Assembly (NCBI GenBank): GCA_013215615.1
Contig: JABSQX010000019.1
Coordinates: 1-33,337, forward strand
DNA length: 33,337 bases
Source: Myxococcales bacterium
GTDB taxonomy: Bacteria > Myxococcota_A > UBA9160 > SMWR01
Direction of reading: 5' to 3'
In this document: positions 1 to 8,266 of the stretch, piece after piece
Layout: every line of letters starts with the position of its first letter
Numbering within the stretch: the first letter of the stretch is position 1
Position numbers and translations under genes: made by a program
Notes under the pieces: generated by a model
What the model saw: only the letters and a program-made list of their open reading frames with translations
What the model was told of the DNA's origin: nothing
Databases searched by the model: none

Positions 1-665
1 GTGCCGCGATCCTCATCGGCGGCGTCCGTCAGTGCCTCCACGGCGCTGCGCAGCGCCTCTTTCCTGGAGCCATCCTGTCGCTGGCGTTTCTTGAGGGACT
101 CGCGGGCGTAGAGGCCTCCGGAGCCGGTCGCCTCGAAGTCCGCCTCCTCGTAGCGTCCACCTGTAATGTCGAACTTCCAGAGTCGGCCCTGCCGCTGGCG
201 CAGGTCGTAGCCCGCGAAAAGCGGCACCACCACCATCCCCTGCATGGCCGCGGGGAGATTCGCTCGGACCATCTGGGAGAGTTTGTTGGCCTTGCCGTCG
301 AGTTCGAGGGCGTCGCCCTCGATCTTCTCGTAGTGCTCGAGCTCGATTCGCATCAGCCGCGCCATCTCGATGGCGGGGCCGGCCGCACCCGCGATGGCGA
401 TCATCGAATGCTCATCGGTGGCATAGACTTTCTGGACGTCTCGCGATGCCACCCGCATGCCCTCGGTGGCGAGCCGGTCTCCGGCCACTACGACGCCCTC
501 CGCGTACTTGAAGGCCAGCACGGTGGTGCCGTGCGGCGCCTGCAGGGGCTGGGAGCCCGGCTGCCGGACGGACGCCCAGTCGAAGGTGAGATGCGAGTGG
601 TCGGTGGCGAGGAGTTCGTTGAAGCTGGACCCCTGGTAGCCCTTCCACACTGTCGAGAACTCCAC
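1..665 (-). CDS. prcB: 20S proteasome beta subunit (partial, 3' end off the left edge)
   Basis: This encodes the catalytic beta subunit of the bacterial 20S proteasome, an N-terminal-Thr hydrolase that degrades pupylated proteins in the cytoplasm. Reading the minus strand gives 221 codons without a stop. The motif APHGTTVLAFKYAEGVV matches the PrcB processing site, so the nucleophile should be Thr47 after a 46-residue propeptide. Further family blocks are AGDRLATEG, RDVQKVY, ELEHYEKIEG, ANLPAAMQG and VEALTDAAD. About 60 C-terminal residues should lie outside the window. I chose the GTG at 665 because a strong purine-rich ribosome site (GGGAGGGGGG) sits just upstream and an in-frame stop, the one that ends pup, blocks longer starts. 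The gene lies 30 bp after pup and is the last visible gene of the mpa-dop-pup-prcB run. prcA would be expected next. Confidence 0.95.
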   Translation of the reverse strand, partial: MEFSTVWKGYQGSSFNELLATDHSHLTFDWASVRQPGSQPLQAPHGTTVLAFKYAEGVVVAGDRLATEGMRVASRDVQKVYATDEHSMIAIAGAAGPAIEMARLMRIELEHYEKIEGDALELDGKANKLSQMVRANLPAAMQGMVVVPLFAGYDLRQRQGRLWKFDITGGRYEEADFEATGSGGLYARESLKKRQRQDGSRKEALRSAVEALTDAADEDRG

Positions 666-695
666 GATCTTGCCCCCCTCCCGGGCTGTTGCCCG

Positions 696-959
696 CTACT
701 CGCCACCTCGCTGGACGTAGTTCTTCACGAACTCCTCGGCGTTCTCTTCGAGCACTTCGTCGATTTCGTCCACCAGGGCGTCCATGTCCTCCTTCAGATT
801 CTCGCCCTTCTTCTTCATCGTCTTGGACGAGGCGGCGTCGCCCCCCTCCTTGCCCCCGCCGCCCTTGCGGGGCTGCTGCTTGGTCCCCGACTCCGCGGCG
901 CGGTAGATGGGTGCCGAGCCCGCCTGGGAAGGCTCTCCGATGCGTTTCAAGATCTTCAT
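696..959 (-). CDS. pup: Prokaryotic ubiquitin-like protein Pup, C-terminal Glu form
   Basis: Pup is ligated through its C-terminal Glu to substrate lysines and delivers them to the Mpa/ARC ATPase. The 87-residue product ends in VDEIDEVLEENAEEFVKNY followed by VQRGGE, an almost textbook Pup C-terminus. Because the last residue is already Glu rather than Gln, no deamidation is needed before ligation. The middle part (about 25-50) is Gly/Lys-rich and likely disordered. The start is well supported by GGAGGAGG five bases before the ATG. That start gives roughly 24 extra residues (MKILKRIGEP and on) before the KQQPRKGGGG stretch where many Pups begin, so this Pup is longer than the 60-70 residues usual in Actinobacteria. 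It lies 19 bp after dop and 30 bp before prcB. Confidence 0.95.
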   Translation of the reverse strand: MKILKRIGEPSQAGSAPIYRAAESGTKQQPRKGGGGKEGGDAASSKTMKKKGENLKEDMDALVDEIDEVLEENAEEFVKNYVQRGGE

Positions 960-978
960 GTCTTCCTCCTCCGGGGGC

Positions 979-2463
979 TCAGTCCTGCAGGTTCTTCACG
1001 AGGTCGCCTGCGGTGGGCGAGCTCCCCAACAACTCATCGACGTGCCGCTTGGTTCCCTTCAGCGGTTCGGCCATCAGGATCCTCTTGATGGGCTGTCCGT
1101 CGACCCCAAACGAGATTGAATCCCAGTTGACCCCGAAGACCGCGCTCCCGTACTTCTCGATGCATGAACCGCGGAAGTAGGCCCGTGTGTCCACCGGGGG
1201 GTTGTGCACGGCTGTGGCGATCTCCTCGTCCGCGACGATCCGCTCCGCTCGTCCCTGCCGTTCGAGAAGATAGTACAAACCCCGGGAGGGGCGGATGTCG
1301 TGGTATTGGAGGTCGAGCATCTCCACCTGTGGGGAGCTCCAATCGACGTCCCGGCGCTCCATGAAGCTCTCGATCATCGCTTTCTTCATCACCCAGTCGA
1401 TCTGCTGGGAGAGTTCCATGGGATCGCGGGCCAGGCAGTCGAGCACGTGCTGCCAGCGGGTCAGCACGTCCTTGTCGATGGGCTCCAGCGAGCGCGAGCT
1501 GTAGTGGGCGAGGACCATCTCGAGGTATTCGGCCTGGAGCTGCACGGCGTTGAGCTTGCGGCCGTCGTCGAGGGAGAGTTCACGGCGGCAGCTGGGATCG
1601 TGGGAGACCTCCTGGATGGACTTCACGGGGTCTCGCAGGGAGAGGTTCTTGCGGATCCCCCCATCCTCGATGAGTGAGAGGATGAGCGCGGTCACGCCGT
1701 TTCGAAGGTAGATCGTGTACTCGGAGAGATTCGCGTCCCCCACGATCACGTGCAGACGGCGGTACTTGTCGCGGTCCGCGTGGGGCTCATCGCGCGTGTT
1801 GATGATGGGCCGCTTGACCATGGTGTCCAGTGCCACCTCGGTCTCGAAGAAGTCCGACCGCTGGGAGATCTGGTAGTCCACCGCTGCGCCGCGGTTCTCG
1901 GCGCCGACCTTGCCCGCGCCGCAATAGACCTGGCGCGTCGCGAAGAAGGGCAGCAGGGCCTCCACGATGTTCTTGAAGGGCGTGCGGCGGTCCATCAGGT
2001 AGTTTTCGTGGCAGCCGTAGCTGTTGCCCTTGCGATCGCTGTTGTTCTTGTAGATCAGCATCTCGGTGCCTTCCGGGAGCAGCGCGTTGGCTTCCCGGCG
2101 GCTGACCTCGAGGATGCGTTCGCCGGCCTTCTCGTGGACCACCAAGTCGCGGGCGTTGGTGACCTCGGGGCAGGAGTACTCGGGGTGCGCGTGATCCACG
2201 TAGTAACGCGCGCCGTTTACCAGCGTCTTGTTGCGGGCGATGTTCTCCTGCTGGTTGGGCGTGTACTTCTCGCCGTCGACCTGGAAGCCGCGGGCGTCGG
2301 CCAGGGGATTCTCCTGGTCGTAGTCCCAGAGGATCTCGCTGGTGGGGTCCTCGCGGTAGGCGTTGACGAGGAGCACACAGCCCGAGATGGGGTCGAAATC
2401 GGAATCGCCGCGCACGGTGATCCCATACTCGATCTCGCTTCCCATCACCTTAGGTGTGGCCAT
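979..2463 (-). CDS. dop: Pup deamidase/depupylase Dop
   Basis: Dop is a carboxylate-amine-ligase-fold enzyme that deamidates Pup-Gln and removes Pup from substrates. The 494-residue product is close to the length of actinobacterial Dop. Visible family blocks are GSEIEYGI near residue 8 (metal-binding glutamates), YYVDHAHPEYSCPE with Asp90 in the position of the catalytic Asp, YKNNSDRKGNSYGCHENYL, IINTRDEPHADRDKYRRLHV, NPPVDTRAYFRG and AEPLKGTKRHV. Residues about 60-78 fall where the Dop-loop lies, and the sequence resembles Dop rather than the ligase PafA. Since the adjacent Pup ends in Glu, depupylation is the likely main job here. The ATG at 2463 has GGAGC upstream. The gene follows mpa by 125 bp and precedes pup by 19 bp. 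A Dop/PafA mix-up is the main alternative and is unlikely. Confidence 0.92.
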   Translation of the reverse strand: MATPKVMGSEIEYGITVRGDSDFDPISGCVLLVNAYREDPTSEILWDYDQENPLADARGFQVDGEKYTPNQQENIARNKTLVNGARYYVDHAHPEYSCPEVTNARDLVVHEKAGERILEVSRREANALLPEGTEMLIYKNNSDRKGNSYGCHENYLMDRRTPFKNIVEALLPFFATRQVYCGAGKVGAENRGAAVDYQISQRSDFFETEVALDTMVKRPIINTRDEPHADRDKYRRLHVIVGDANLSEYTIYLRNGVTALILSLIEDGGIRKNLSLRDPVKSIQEVSHDPSCRRELSLDDGRKLNAVQLQAEYLEMVLAHYSSRSLEPIDKDVLTRWQHVLDCLARDPMELSQQIDWVMKKAMIESFMERRDVDWSSPQVEMLDLQYHDIRPSRGLYYLLERQGRAERIVADEEIATAVHNPPVDTRAYFRGSCIEKYGSAVFGVNWDSISFGVDGQPIKRILMAEPLKGTKRHVDELLGSSPTAGDLVKNLQD

Positions 2464-2588
2464 GGTTGCTCCGCTTCCCGGGGGTCCAGCCGGCGCGACC
2501 TCGCCCAGCTCGGGTCATGCCGGTCCTTCCCCTGGGCTCGGAGCCCTTCGTACCGTAGACCCGAAGTCCCGGCAAGCTGTATCTGTGG

Positions 2589-4430
2589 CTACAGATACTG
2601 GCCCGAGCTGATGTTCTCGATCGACTGTTCCTTGCGGCTGATTCCGGTCATCAGGGTGCGAACGTTGATGATCCGTTCCCCCTTGCGGCCGGAGATCCGC
2701 GCCCAGTCGTCCGGGTTGGTGGTGTTGGGAAGGTCCTCGTTCTCCTTGAACTCGTCGTTCACGGATTCGATCAGGTCTTCGACCCGGATGCCGCGCTCGC
2801 CGTTCTCGATGATTCGCTTCACGGCCCGCTTCTTGGCGCGCGATACGATGTTCTCGATCATCGCACCGCTCGCGAAGTCCTTGAAGTAGAAGATCTCGCG
2901 CTCGCCCTTCGCGTAGGTGACTTCCAGGAACTTGTTCTCCTCGCTGGTCCGGTACATCTGCTCGATGGTCTCCGCGATGATCCCGTCGACGATCTTCTGA
3001 GGATCGCTTCCGAAGGTCGACTCCGTGCTCGCATGGAAGGGGAGATCCGTCGTGAAGTACTTGGAGAAGATCTCCTGGGCGGCCTGGGCGTCGGGCCGGT
3101 GCACCTTGATCTTGAGATCCAGGCGGCCGGGCCGCAGCACCGCCGGATCGATCAGATCCTGACGATTGCTGGCGCCGATCACGATGACGTTGTTGAGCGA
3201 CTCGACGCCGTCGATCTCCGACAGGAACTGGGCGACCACGGTGGCCTCCATGTCCGAGGAGATCCCGGAGCCGCGCATGCGGAAGAGCGAGTCCATCTCG
3301 TCGAAGAAGATCACCACGGGTACGTCCTGGCTGGCCTTCTCCCGGGCTTTCTTGAAGACCTCCCGCAGCTTGTGCTCCGTCTCACCCACGTACTTGTTGA
3401 GGAGCTCCGGGCCCTTCACGTTCAGGAAGTAAGGCGTGGTCTCCTTGCCGGTACGCTTCTCGATGCTCTTGGCCAGGCTGTTGGCCACGGCCTTGGCGAT
3501 GAGCGTCTTCCCGCAACCAGGCGGGCCGTAGAGCAGGATGCCCTTGGGGGGCGAGAGCTTGTGCTCGGCGAAGATCTCCGGGTAGATGTAGGGGAGCTCC
3601 ACCGAGTCTCGCAGCACCTCGATCTGGTCCCCCAACCCTCCGATGTCGTCGTAGGTGACGTCGGGGATCTCCTCCAGTACCACTTCTTCCACGGCGGACT
3701 TGGGGAGCTTCTCGAACGCGTAGTGGGTGCGCGGATCGAAGAGCAGGTTGTCGCCTACCTTGATCTGCTCGCTGCGCAGGGGCTCGGAGAGGGTCACCAC
3801 GCGCTCATCGTCGGTGTGGCCCAACACGATGGCCCGGTTGTCGGAGAGTAGGTCCACCACCGTGGCGATCTCACCGCGCGGAACGAAACCACTGCCCTCG
3901 ACGATGTTGAAGGCCTCGTTGAGTACCAGCAACTGGCCGGAGACGAACTGCAAGGGATCGACGTTGGGATGCACGTTGACGCGCATTTGTCGACCGTCGA
4001 TGAAGATTTCGGCGGTGCCATCCTTGTTGGCTTCGCAGAAGATCCCGTAGCCGTTGGGAGGTGCGCAGAGCTTGTCGACCTCCTCCTTGAGGAGTTCGAT
4101 CTGCTGCTTGGACTCCTGGAGGACCTCCACCAGGCGCTCGTTCTGGCGCTCGGCATCCGTGAAGCGATCGGAACTCAGTCGGTAACGCCGCCGCAGAGCG
4201 TCGTGCTCGGCGAGCACTCGGTCCAGACGCCGACGGAACTCCGGCGACTCGACACCGAAGAGCTGCAGGGCGTTCTGGAGATCCTCGATCTCATCTCGGG
4301 CGCTGGACGGGCGGTCGGGGGCACCCGGACGCTCCTCGGAATCGGGGTCATTGGGGGGCGTCGAAATCCGCCGCATGACGTCCCGTACGAAGCCCTTCCT
4401 GCCGCCGGACCTGGAGTCGAACTCGCTCAT
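2589..4430 (-). CDS. mpa: Proteasome-associated AAA+ ATPase Mpa/ARC
   Basis: This hexameric unfoldase binds Pup through N-terminal coiled coils and feeds substrates into the 20S core. The 613-residue product matches the family length. It has a helical, heptad-rich segment at about 45-122, an OB-domain region at about 125-235, Walker A GPPGCGKT at 302-309, Walker B VVIFFDEMD near 372-380, and a SNRQDLIDPAVLRPGRLD block carrying the sensor and arginine-finger residues at about 421-438. The C-terminus is GQYL, the tail that docks on the 20S alpha ring. The frame stays open upstream to 4754, but the ATG at 4430 has AGGAG at good spacing and begins the conserved protein. The low-complexity Arg/Pro/Ser-rich upstream part looks non-coding. 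This is the first gene of the proteasome run, behind a candidate promoter at 4788-4815. Confidence 0.95.
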   Translation of the reverse strand: MSEFDSRSGGRKGFVRDVMRRISTPPNDPDSEERPGAPDRPSSARDEIEDLQNALQLFGVESPEFRRRLDRVLAEHDALRRRYRLSSDRFTDAERQNERLVEVLQESKQQIELLKEEVDKLCAPPNGYGIFCEANKDGTAEIFIDGRQMRVNVHPNVDPLQFVSGQLLVLNEAFNIVEGSGFVPRGEIATVVDLLSDNRAIVLGHTDDERVVTLSEPLRSEQIKVGDNLLFDPRTHYAFEKLPKSAVEEVVLEEIPDVTYDDIGGLGDQIEVLRDSVELPYIYPEIFAEHKLSPPKGILLYGPPGCGKTLIAKAVANSLAKSIEKRTGKETTPYFLNVKGPELLNKYVGETEHKLREVFKKAREKASQDVPVVIFFDEMDSLFRMRGSGISSDMEATVVAQFLSEIDGVESLNNVIVIGASNRQDLIDPAVLRPGRLDLKIKVHRPDAQAAQEIFSKYFTTDLPFHASTESTFGSDPQKIVDGIIAETIEQMYRTSEENKFLEVTYAKGEREIFYFKDFASGAMIENIVSRAKKRAVKRIIENGERGIRVEDLIESVNDEFKENEDLPNTTNPDDWARISGRKGERIINVRTLMTGISRKEQSIENISSGQYL

Positions 4431-4787
4431 GCCATCTCCTCGCCAGTCCCCGCCGGGATCGGCGAGGTGCGTCTGTGGAGGGGCAGTGCAAGCTGTGTGC
4501 CGGGACGGTTGGCCACTCCCGCAGCGGGTTCTGCGTGGGGCCGAGGGGCGGTCTGGGAAGCGCACGGGAGCGAGCCCAGAAGCACCGGGAGCCCCGCGGA
4601 TTCCGCGGGTTTCCTTCCCCGCACTTTCCGTGTTTCCCAGCTCCCGTGCATCGGATGCCTTTTCTGATCGCGCGCCGGCGCGTCGTAGGGCGACTCGCTG
4701 ACGCGCGGGCTGGCGTCCCGCGAACCCGGAACGCAGCCCCGAAAACTTCTGCAACCATTGGGATTCAATGGAGTTTTGGGACTCGGA

Positions 4788-4815
4788 AGCGTATCAGTTG
4801 ACCCTGGGCTGTCAA
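4788..4815 (-). promoter_or_regulatory. Candidate sigma70-type promoter of the mpa-dop-pup-prcB run
   Basis: On the minus strand a perfect -35 box TTGACA (4815-4810) is followed by a 16-base spacer and TACGCT (4793-4788) as the -10 box. The predicted start lies near 4781, giving an mpa leader of about 350 nt. No better match was found closer to mpa. Confidence 0.5.
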
Positions 4816-5024
4816 GCGCGAAAGCGCTGGGGGTGATCTTCGAGCGGTTTTCCTCCACGAGGTGGCCCTTTCCTTCCGGTCGCGGCCCTCGTCCCTGTCC
4901 AGTGAGACACCGAATTTCCCGTCCAGGTGCATTCGCGCTGAAAAGTTCCCCAGCTGCGGCTGCCGCGTCGCTGCACGCAAACTGCCCCCCCCGGGTCATT
5001 TGCCTGCTCGAAAACTGCCGCTTT

Positions 5025-5068
5025 CTTGACGCTGGGTGTCGGCTTGCCGGCGCCCGCTGACCGTCAAG
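5025..5068. repeat. Long intergenic stem-loop
   Basis: Outer arms CTTGACG (5025-5031) and CGTCAAG (5062-5068) enclose a second near-perfect stem, GGGTGTCGGC against GCCGGCGCCC. As plus-strand RNA it closes with two G-U pairs; on the minus strand those become mismatches. No T-run follows, so it is not a classical terminator. Its role is unknown. Confidence 0.45.
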
Positions 5069-5113
5069 GTCGTGCGAGGGGTGGCGATTTACCCGTGAAG
5101 GCGATTTCGAGGT

Positions 5114-5170
5114 CCCCCCCGCGGGCTCTCTCGCAACTTTCTGCGGTGCTTCGCGAAGCCCGCGTGGGGG
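5114..5170 (-). terminator. GC-rich stem after lolA, possible terminator without T-run
   Basis: Arms GCGGGCT (5121-5127) and AGCCCGC (5157-5163) pair, extended by a run of C (5114-5120) against a run of G (5166-5170). It begins two bases after the lolA stop codon. There is no U-tract, so intrinsic termination is doubtful; it could stabilise the 3' end or aid factor-dependent termination. Confidence 0.3.
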
Positions 5171-5171
5171 C

Positions 5172-5852
5172 TCAGGGAACGAGATCGATGATCTTGCTTC
5201 CCGGGGGCGGATCGAAGCTGAATAGCGACGCCTCGGGCTTGGTGTCGAAGGCGAGGTCGCTGAACTCCAGGCGCGTCGTGTTGCCGAGAAGATCCACGAG
5301 TTCCGTCCAGGTGATGTCGCCGGCAGGCAGGACCACGCCGAGGGTGAGTCGCTGGTAGGAGGCCGCTTTCCGGGGGAGTAGCTCCAACACGGCGCCCTCG
5401 GGGTCGCAGGTGCTTGCACGGACCTTGAACTCGGCCTCCAGGTCGCTGCGTCCCAGCAGGAACTGGGCGGCGCCCGCTGCCAGGTGGCCCTCCTCACCGA
5501 CGGGCAGGCGTTGCACCTCTGCGAAGGCCGGGTCGTAGAGCCACAACGTCTCGCCATCGCTCACGAGCAGGCTCTCCTCGGGGCTCTGGTAGCGCCAGCG
5601 CATCCGCTGGGGCAGGGCCAGCACCGCCCATCCGCTCGAGTGCTGTGGCGCACTGTCCGGTGCGGAGAGCCGGGTGGTCTGGGAGAAGTGCACGCGGAGA
5701 TCCTTGACGTCGCGGTGACGTCGCTCTACGGCCTCCACGGCGGCCCGCCTGCAGCGCTCGGAATCGTCGACGGAGGGCTCGGCGTGGAGGGCGCCCATCC
5801 AGCCCAAGAGCGTGGCGAAGAGCAGCGGGGGGATTCGACTTCGTGAACTCAC
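5172..5852 (-). CDS. lolA: Outer-membrane lipoprotein carrier protein LolA
   Basis: LolA is the periplasmic chaperone that accepts lipoproteins from the LolCDE transporter and carries them to the outer membrane. The 226-residue product begins with a signal peptide (about 1-24, ending ALHA before EPS). It then has the LolA pattern: an early VHFSQTTRL strand, GWAVLALPQRMRWRYQSPEE, LLVSDGETLWLYDP and a late FSFDPPPGSKIIDLVP. The start is a GTG at 5852 with AAGG upstream. The gene lies 35 bp downstream of ftsK on the same strand. The ftsK-lolA order is also seen in E. coli, which supports the call. Its presence implies a diderm envelope. Confidence 0.88.
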   Translation of the reverse strand: MSSRSRIPPLLFATLLGWMGALHAEPSVDDSERCRRAAVEAVERRHRDVKDLRVHFSQTTRLSAPDSAPQHSSGWAVLALPQRMRWRYQSPEESLLVSDGETLWLYDPAFAEVQRLPVGEEGHLAAGAAQFLLGRSDLEAEFKVRASTCDPEGAVLELLPRKAASYQRLTLGVVLPAGDITWTELVDLLGNTTRLEFSDLAFDTKPEASLFSFDPPPGSKIIDLVP

Positions 5853-5887
5853 GCGGATTGCCTTGGACGTGGGCCCCGTCCAGTCAT

Positions 5888-8266
5888 TCAGGACGTGAGA
5901 TTGCTCACGTAGACTTCCCGGGGCTTGCTGCCGACCTGAGGTCCCACCACGCCTTCGTTCTCCATCTGCTCGATCATGCGCGCGGCGCGGTTGTAGCCCA
6001 CCTTGAGCCGACGTTGAACATAGGAGATCGAGGCGTTGCGGGTCTCAGCGACCAGCGCCAAGGCGGTGTCGTACATCTCATCCACGTCTTCGGCGGCAGT
6101 TTGGGCCGTGTCGCTCTCCAGCTCGAGAGCGTCCAGGGACTCGTCGAAGTTGGGGCTGCCCTGGGCTTGCAGGAAGCTCGTGAGTGCGGAGACCTCTTCC
6201 TCGGTCACGAGGGCACCGTGCAGGCGCTGCAGCTTCGAGGTTCCCGGGGGCAGGAAGAGCATGTCGCCGTCGCCCAGCAGGTGGTCGGCGCCGTTCTGGT
6301 CGAGGATCGTCCTCGAGTCGGTGCGCGAGGAGACCTGGAAGGAGATGCGCGCGGGAAAATTCGCCTTGATGACACCGGTGAGTACATCCACGCTGGGCCG
6401 TTGCGTGGCCAGCACCAGGTGGATGCCCGCCGCCCGTGCCATCTGGGCCAGGCGCTGCAGGGATTCTTCGACGTCCTTCGCGCAGACCACCATCAGGTCG
6501 GCAAGCTCGTCGATCACGACCACGATGTAGGGGAGCTTCTCGTAGGGGACCTCCTCGCCCACTTCCTCGCCCGCACGGGGCCTGAGCTGGAAGCTCGCCT
6601 CCCCGGCCTGGAGTTCCTTCTCGCAGCGCTCGTTGAACTGCTGGATGCTGCGCACCCCCAACGCTGCCATCCGCTGGTAGCGCTCCTCCATCTTGCGCAC
6701 GATGCTGGCCAGGGCCGCAGAAGCGCGCTTGGGGTTGGTGACCACGTCGGCCACGAGGTGGGGAACGCCCGCGTAGACCGAGAGCTCCAGGAGCTTTGGG
6801 TCGATGAGCAGCAGCTTGAGCTCATCGGGAGTCTTCCGGTAGAGGATCGAGCAGAGCAGCGAGTTGAGGAAGACGCTCTTGCCCGTACCCGTGGCACCGG
6901 CCACTAGCAGGTGCGGCATCTTCGCCAGGTCCGCATCCAGGGGATTGCCGAAGATGTCCTTGCCCAGGGCCACGGGGATCAGCGCGGAGCTCGATTTGAA
7001 GTTTTCGCACTCGAGCAGGTCGCGGAGGTAGACGGTCTCGCGCTGTGGGTTGGCGACCTCGACACCCACCACCGATTTGCCCGGCAGCGGCGCGATGATT
7101 CGCACGGAAAGTGCGCGCAGCGCCAGCGCGAGGTCGTCCGCGAGGCCTACGATCTTGTTGACCTTGATCCCGGAGGCGGGCTCGAACTCGTACATCGTGA
7201 TCACCGGCCCGGGATGGACGGTGACGACGCTGCCTCCGACGCCAAAATCCAGGAGTTTCTTCTCCAGGATTCGCGAGTTCATGATCAGGCTCTCGCGGTC
7301 GTAGCTGCGCGCCCCGTGCGGCGGTTCCTGGAAGATCGTCACGTCGGGGAGCTGGTAGGGGCCCGTGTGGACTTCGCTGAACCTGAAAGCCTTTTGCTGG
7401 GCCCGCTGGGATTCGCGCTCGCCGCCGTGATCGATGATCTCCGGCGCGCCCCTGCGCGCCGTCCTTGCAGCGGCTGGAATCTCCGCGGTCACGGAGGTGA
7501 CTTCCGGCGGCAGCACGCCGGGCGCACTCTCTCGGCGAGCGCGCTCCACGCGGGCGTGTCGCGCTCGCTGCTCCTTCCAGACGCCGATCGAGCGCGAGCC
7601 TCGCTCGAAGCCCGTCGTCAGCTCCGCGAGCGCGCGCCGGGCGCGCAACCACAGCGCGTGCAGGCCCCGCCCCAAGCTCCGCATCAGCTCCGCGAAGCCA
7701 GCCATCAGCCCGCCCGCTGCCACGCCCAGGGTGGTCATGCCGCGACTGCTCGAGACGCCGGTGGCGGTCATGGCACCGATCGCGAACAGGACGCCGTTGA
7801 ACAGCAGCGCTCCCCAGTGCCCGAGGTAGCGGGCCTCCCCCTCGGAGAGAAAACCGCCAAGCCAGTTGTTCTGGCCGGTCCCGCTGCCCCAGAGCTCTGC
7901 GAACAGCGGCGGGGCCGAGGCCGTGGCCAGCATCAGTAGCCCGGCGCCGAGCCAGAAGCGCGAGGCCAGCCGCGGCAGCCCCCGGCCCGCCATCAAGCGC
8001 AGCCCCAGTACGGCGGTTGCCGCGACCAGGAGCCAGGACGCATAGCCGAGGCTGAAGAACAGGGCGTCATTGAGCCCCGGAGCGAGCTCCCCCGCCTCGT
8101 CCGGTCGGGCGAGGGCAAGTGCTGCGAAGGCGGCCAGCCCGAGCAGGGCTACGCCCGCGGACTCCGCGAGCAGTACGCGCGACTCCGAGTGATCCCCCTC
8201 GTCGCCACCCTTCCGCTTGCGTTTCGCGGAACGCGCGTCTGCTTTGGCTGCGCGGGCTCGAGGCAT
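5888..8266 (-). CDS. ftsK: DNA translocase FtsK
   Basis: FtsK is a septum-anchored dsDNA pump that clears and aligns chromosome termini during division. The 792-residue product has a basic N-terminus, about four hydrophobic membrane segments within residues 33-195, and a charged linker (about 200-300). The motor has Walker A GATGTGKS near 457-464, Walker B VVVIDELADLM near 582-592, and the block ATQRPSVDVLTGVIKANFP. A C-terminal winged-helix gamma domain (about 725-790, including VQRRLKVGYNRAARMIEQME) would read KOPS-like polarity sequences. The linker is short compared with E. coli FtsK, closer to SpoIIIE-like proteins. The ATG at 8266 lacks a clear Shine-Dalgarno sequence. lolA follows 35 bp downstream, and ssb is divergent across a 321 bp gap. 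Confidence 0.95.
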   Translation of the reverse strand: MPRARAAKADARSAKRKRKGGDEGDHSESRVLLAESAGVALLGLAAFAALALARPDEAGELAPGLNDALFFSLGYASWLLVAATAVLGLRLMAGRGLPRLASRFWLGAGLLMLATASAPPLFAELWGSGTGQNNWLGGFLSEGEARYLGHWGALLFNGVLFAIGAMTATGVSSSRGMTTLGVAAGGLMAGFAELMRSLGRGLHALWLRARRALAELTTGFERGSRSIGVWKEQRARHARVERARRESAPGVLPPEVTSVTAEIPAAARTARRGAPEIIDHGGERESQRAQQKAFRFSEVHTGPYQLPDVTIFQEPPHGARSYDRESLIMNSRILEKKLLDFGVGGSVVTVHPGPVITMYEFEPASGIKVNKIVGLADDLALALRALSVRIIAPLPGKSVVGVEVANPQRETVYLRDLLECENFKSSSALIPVALGKDIFGNPLDADLAKMPHLLVAGATGTGKSVFLNSLLCSILYRKTPDELKLLLIDPKLLELSVYAGVPHLVADVVTNPKRASAALASIVRKMEERYQRMAALGVRSIQQFNERCEKELQAGEASFQLRPRAGEEVGEEVPYEKLPYIVVVIDELADLMVVCAKDVEESLQRLAQMARAAGIHLVLATQRPSVDVLTGVIKANFPARISFQVSSRTDSRTILDQNGADHLLGDGDMLFLPPGTSKLQRLHGALVTEEEVSALTSFLQAQGSPNFDESLDALELESDTAQTAAEDVDEMYDTALALVAETRNASISYVQRRLKVGYNRAARMIEQMENEGVVGPQVGSKPREVYVSNLTS

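Larger units (their letters stand above)
4431..5171. other. Intergenic region before mpa: promoter, structured leader, stem-loops
   Basis: These 741 bases separate the end of lolA from the start of mpa. I find no convincing gene. The part next to mpa would be the mpa mRNA leader (about 350 nt). It contains three self-complementary sites: CCATTG-5-CAATGG at 4755-4771, a 12-base palindrome at 4671-4682, and CCCGCGG-3-CCGCGGG at 4593-4609. The distal part carries a long stem-loop at 5025-5068 and a GC-rich inverted repeat just after lolA. Several open frames cross the region, but their translations are Arg/Pro/Ser-rich and resemble no family. Confidence 0.6.

Noticed and set aside
4431-4754. In-frame upstream extension of mpa by 108 codons
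   Set aside because: The extension is low-complexity Arg/Pro/Ser; the ATG at 4430 has a proper ribosome site and matches the family N-terminus.
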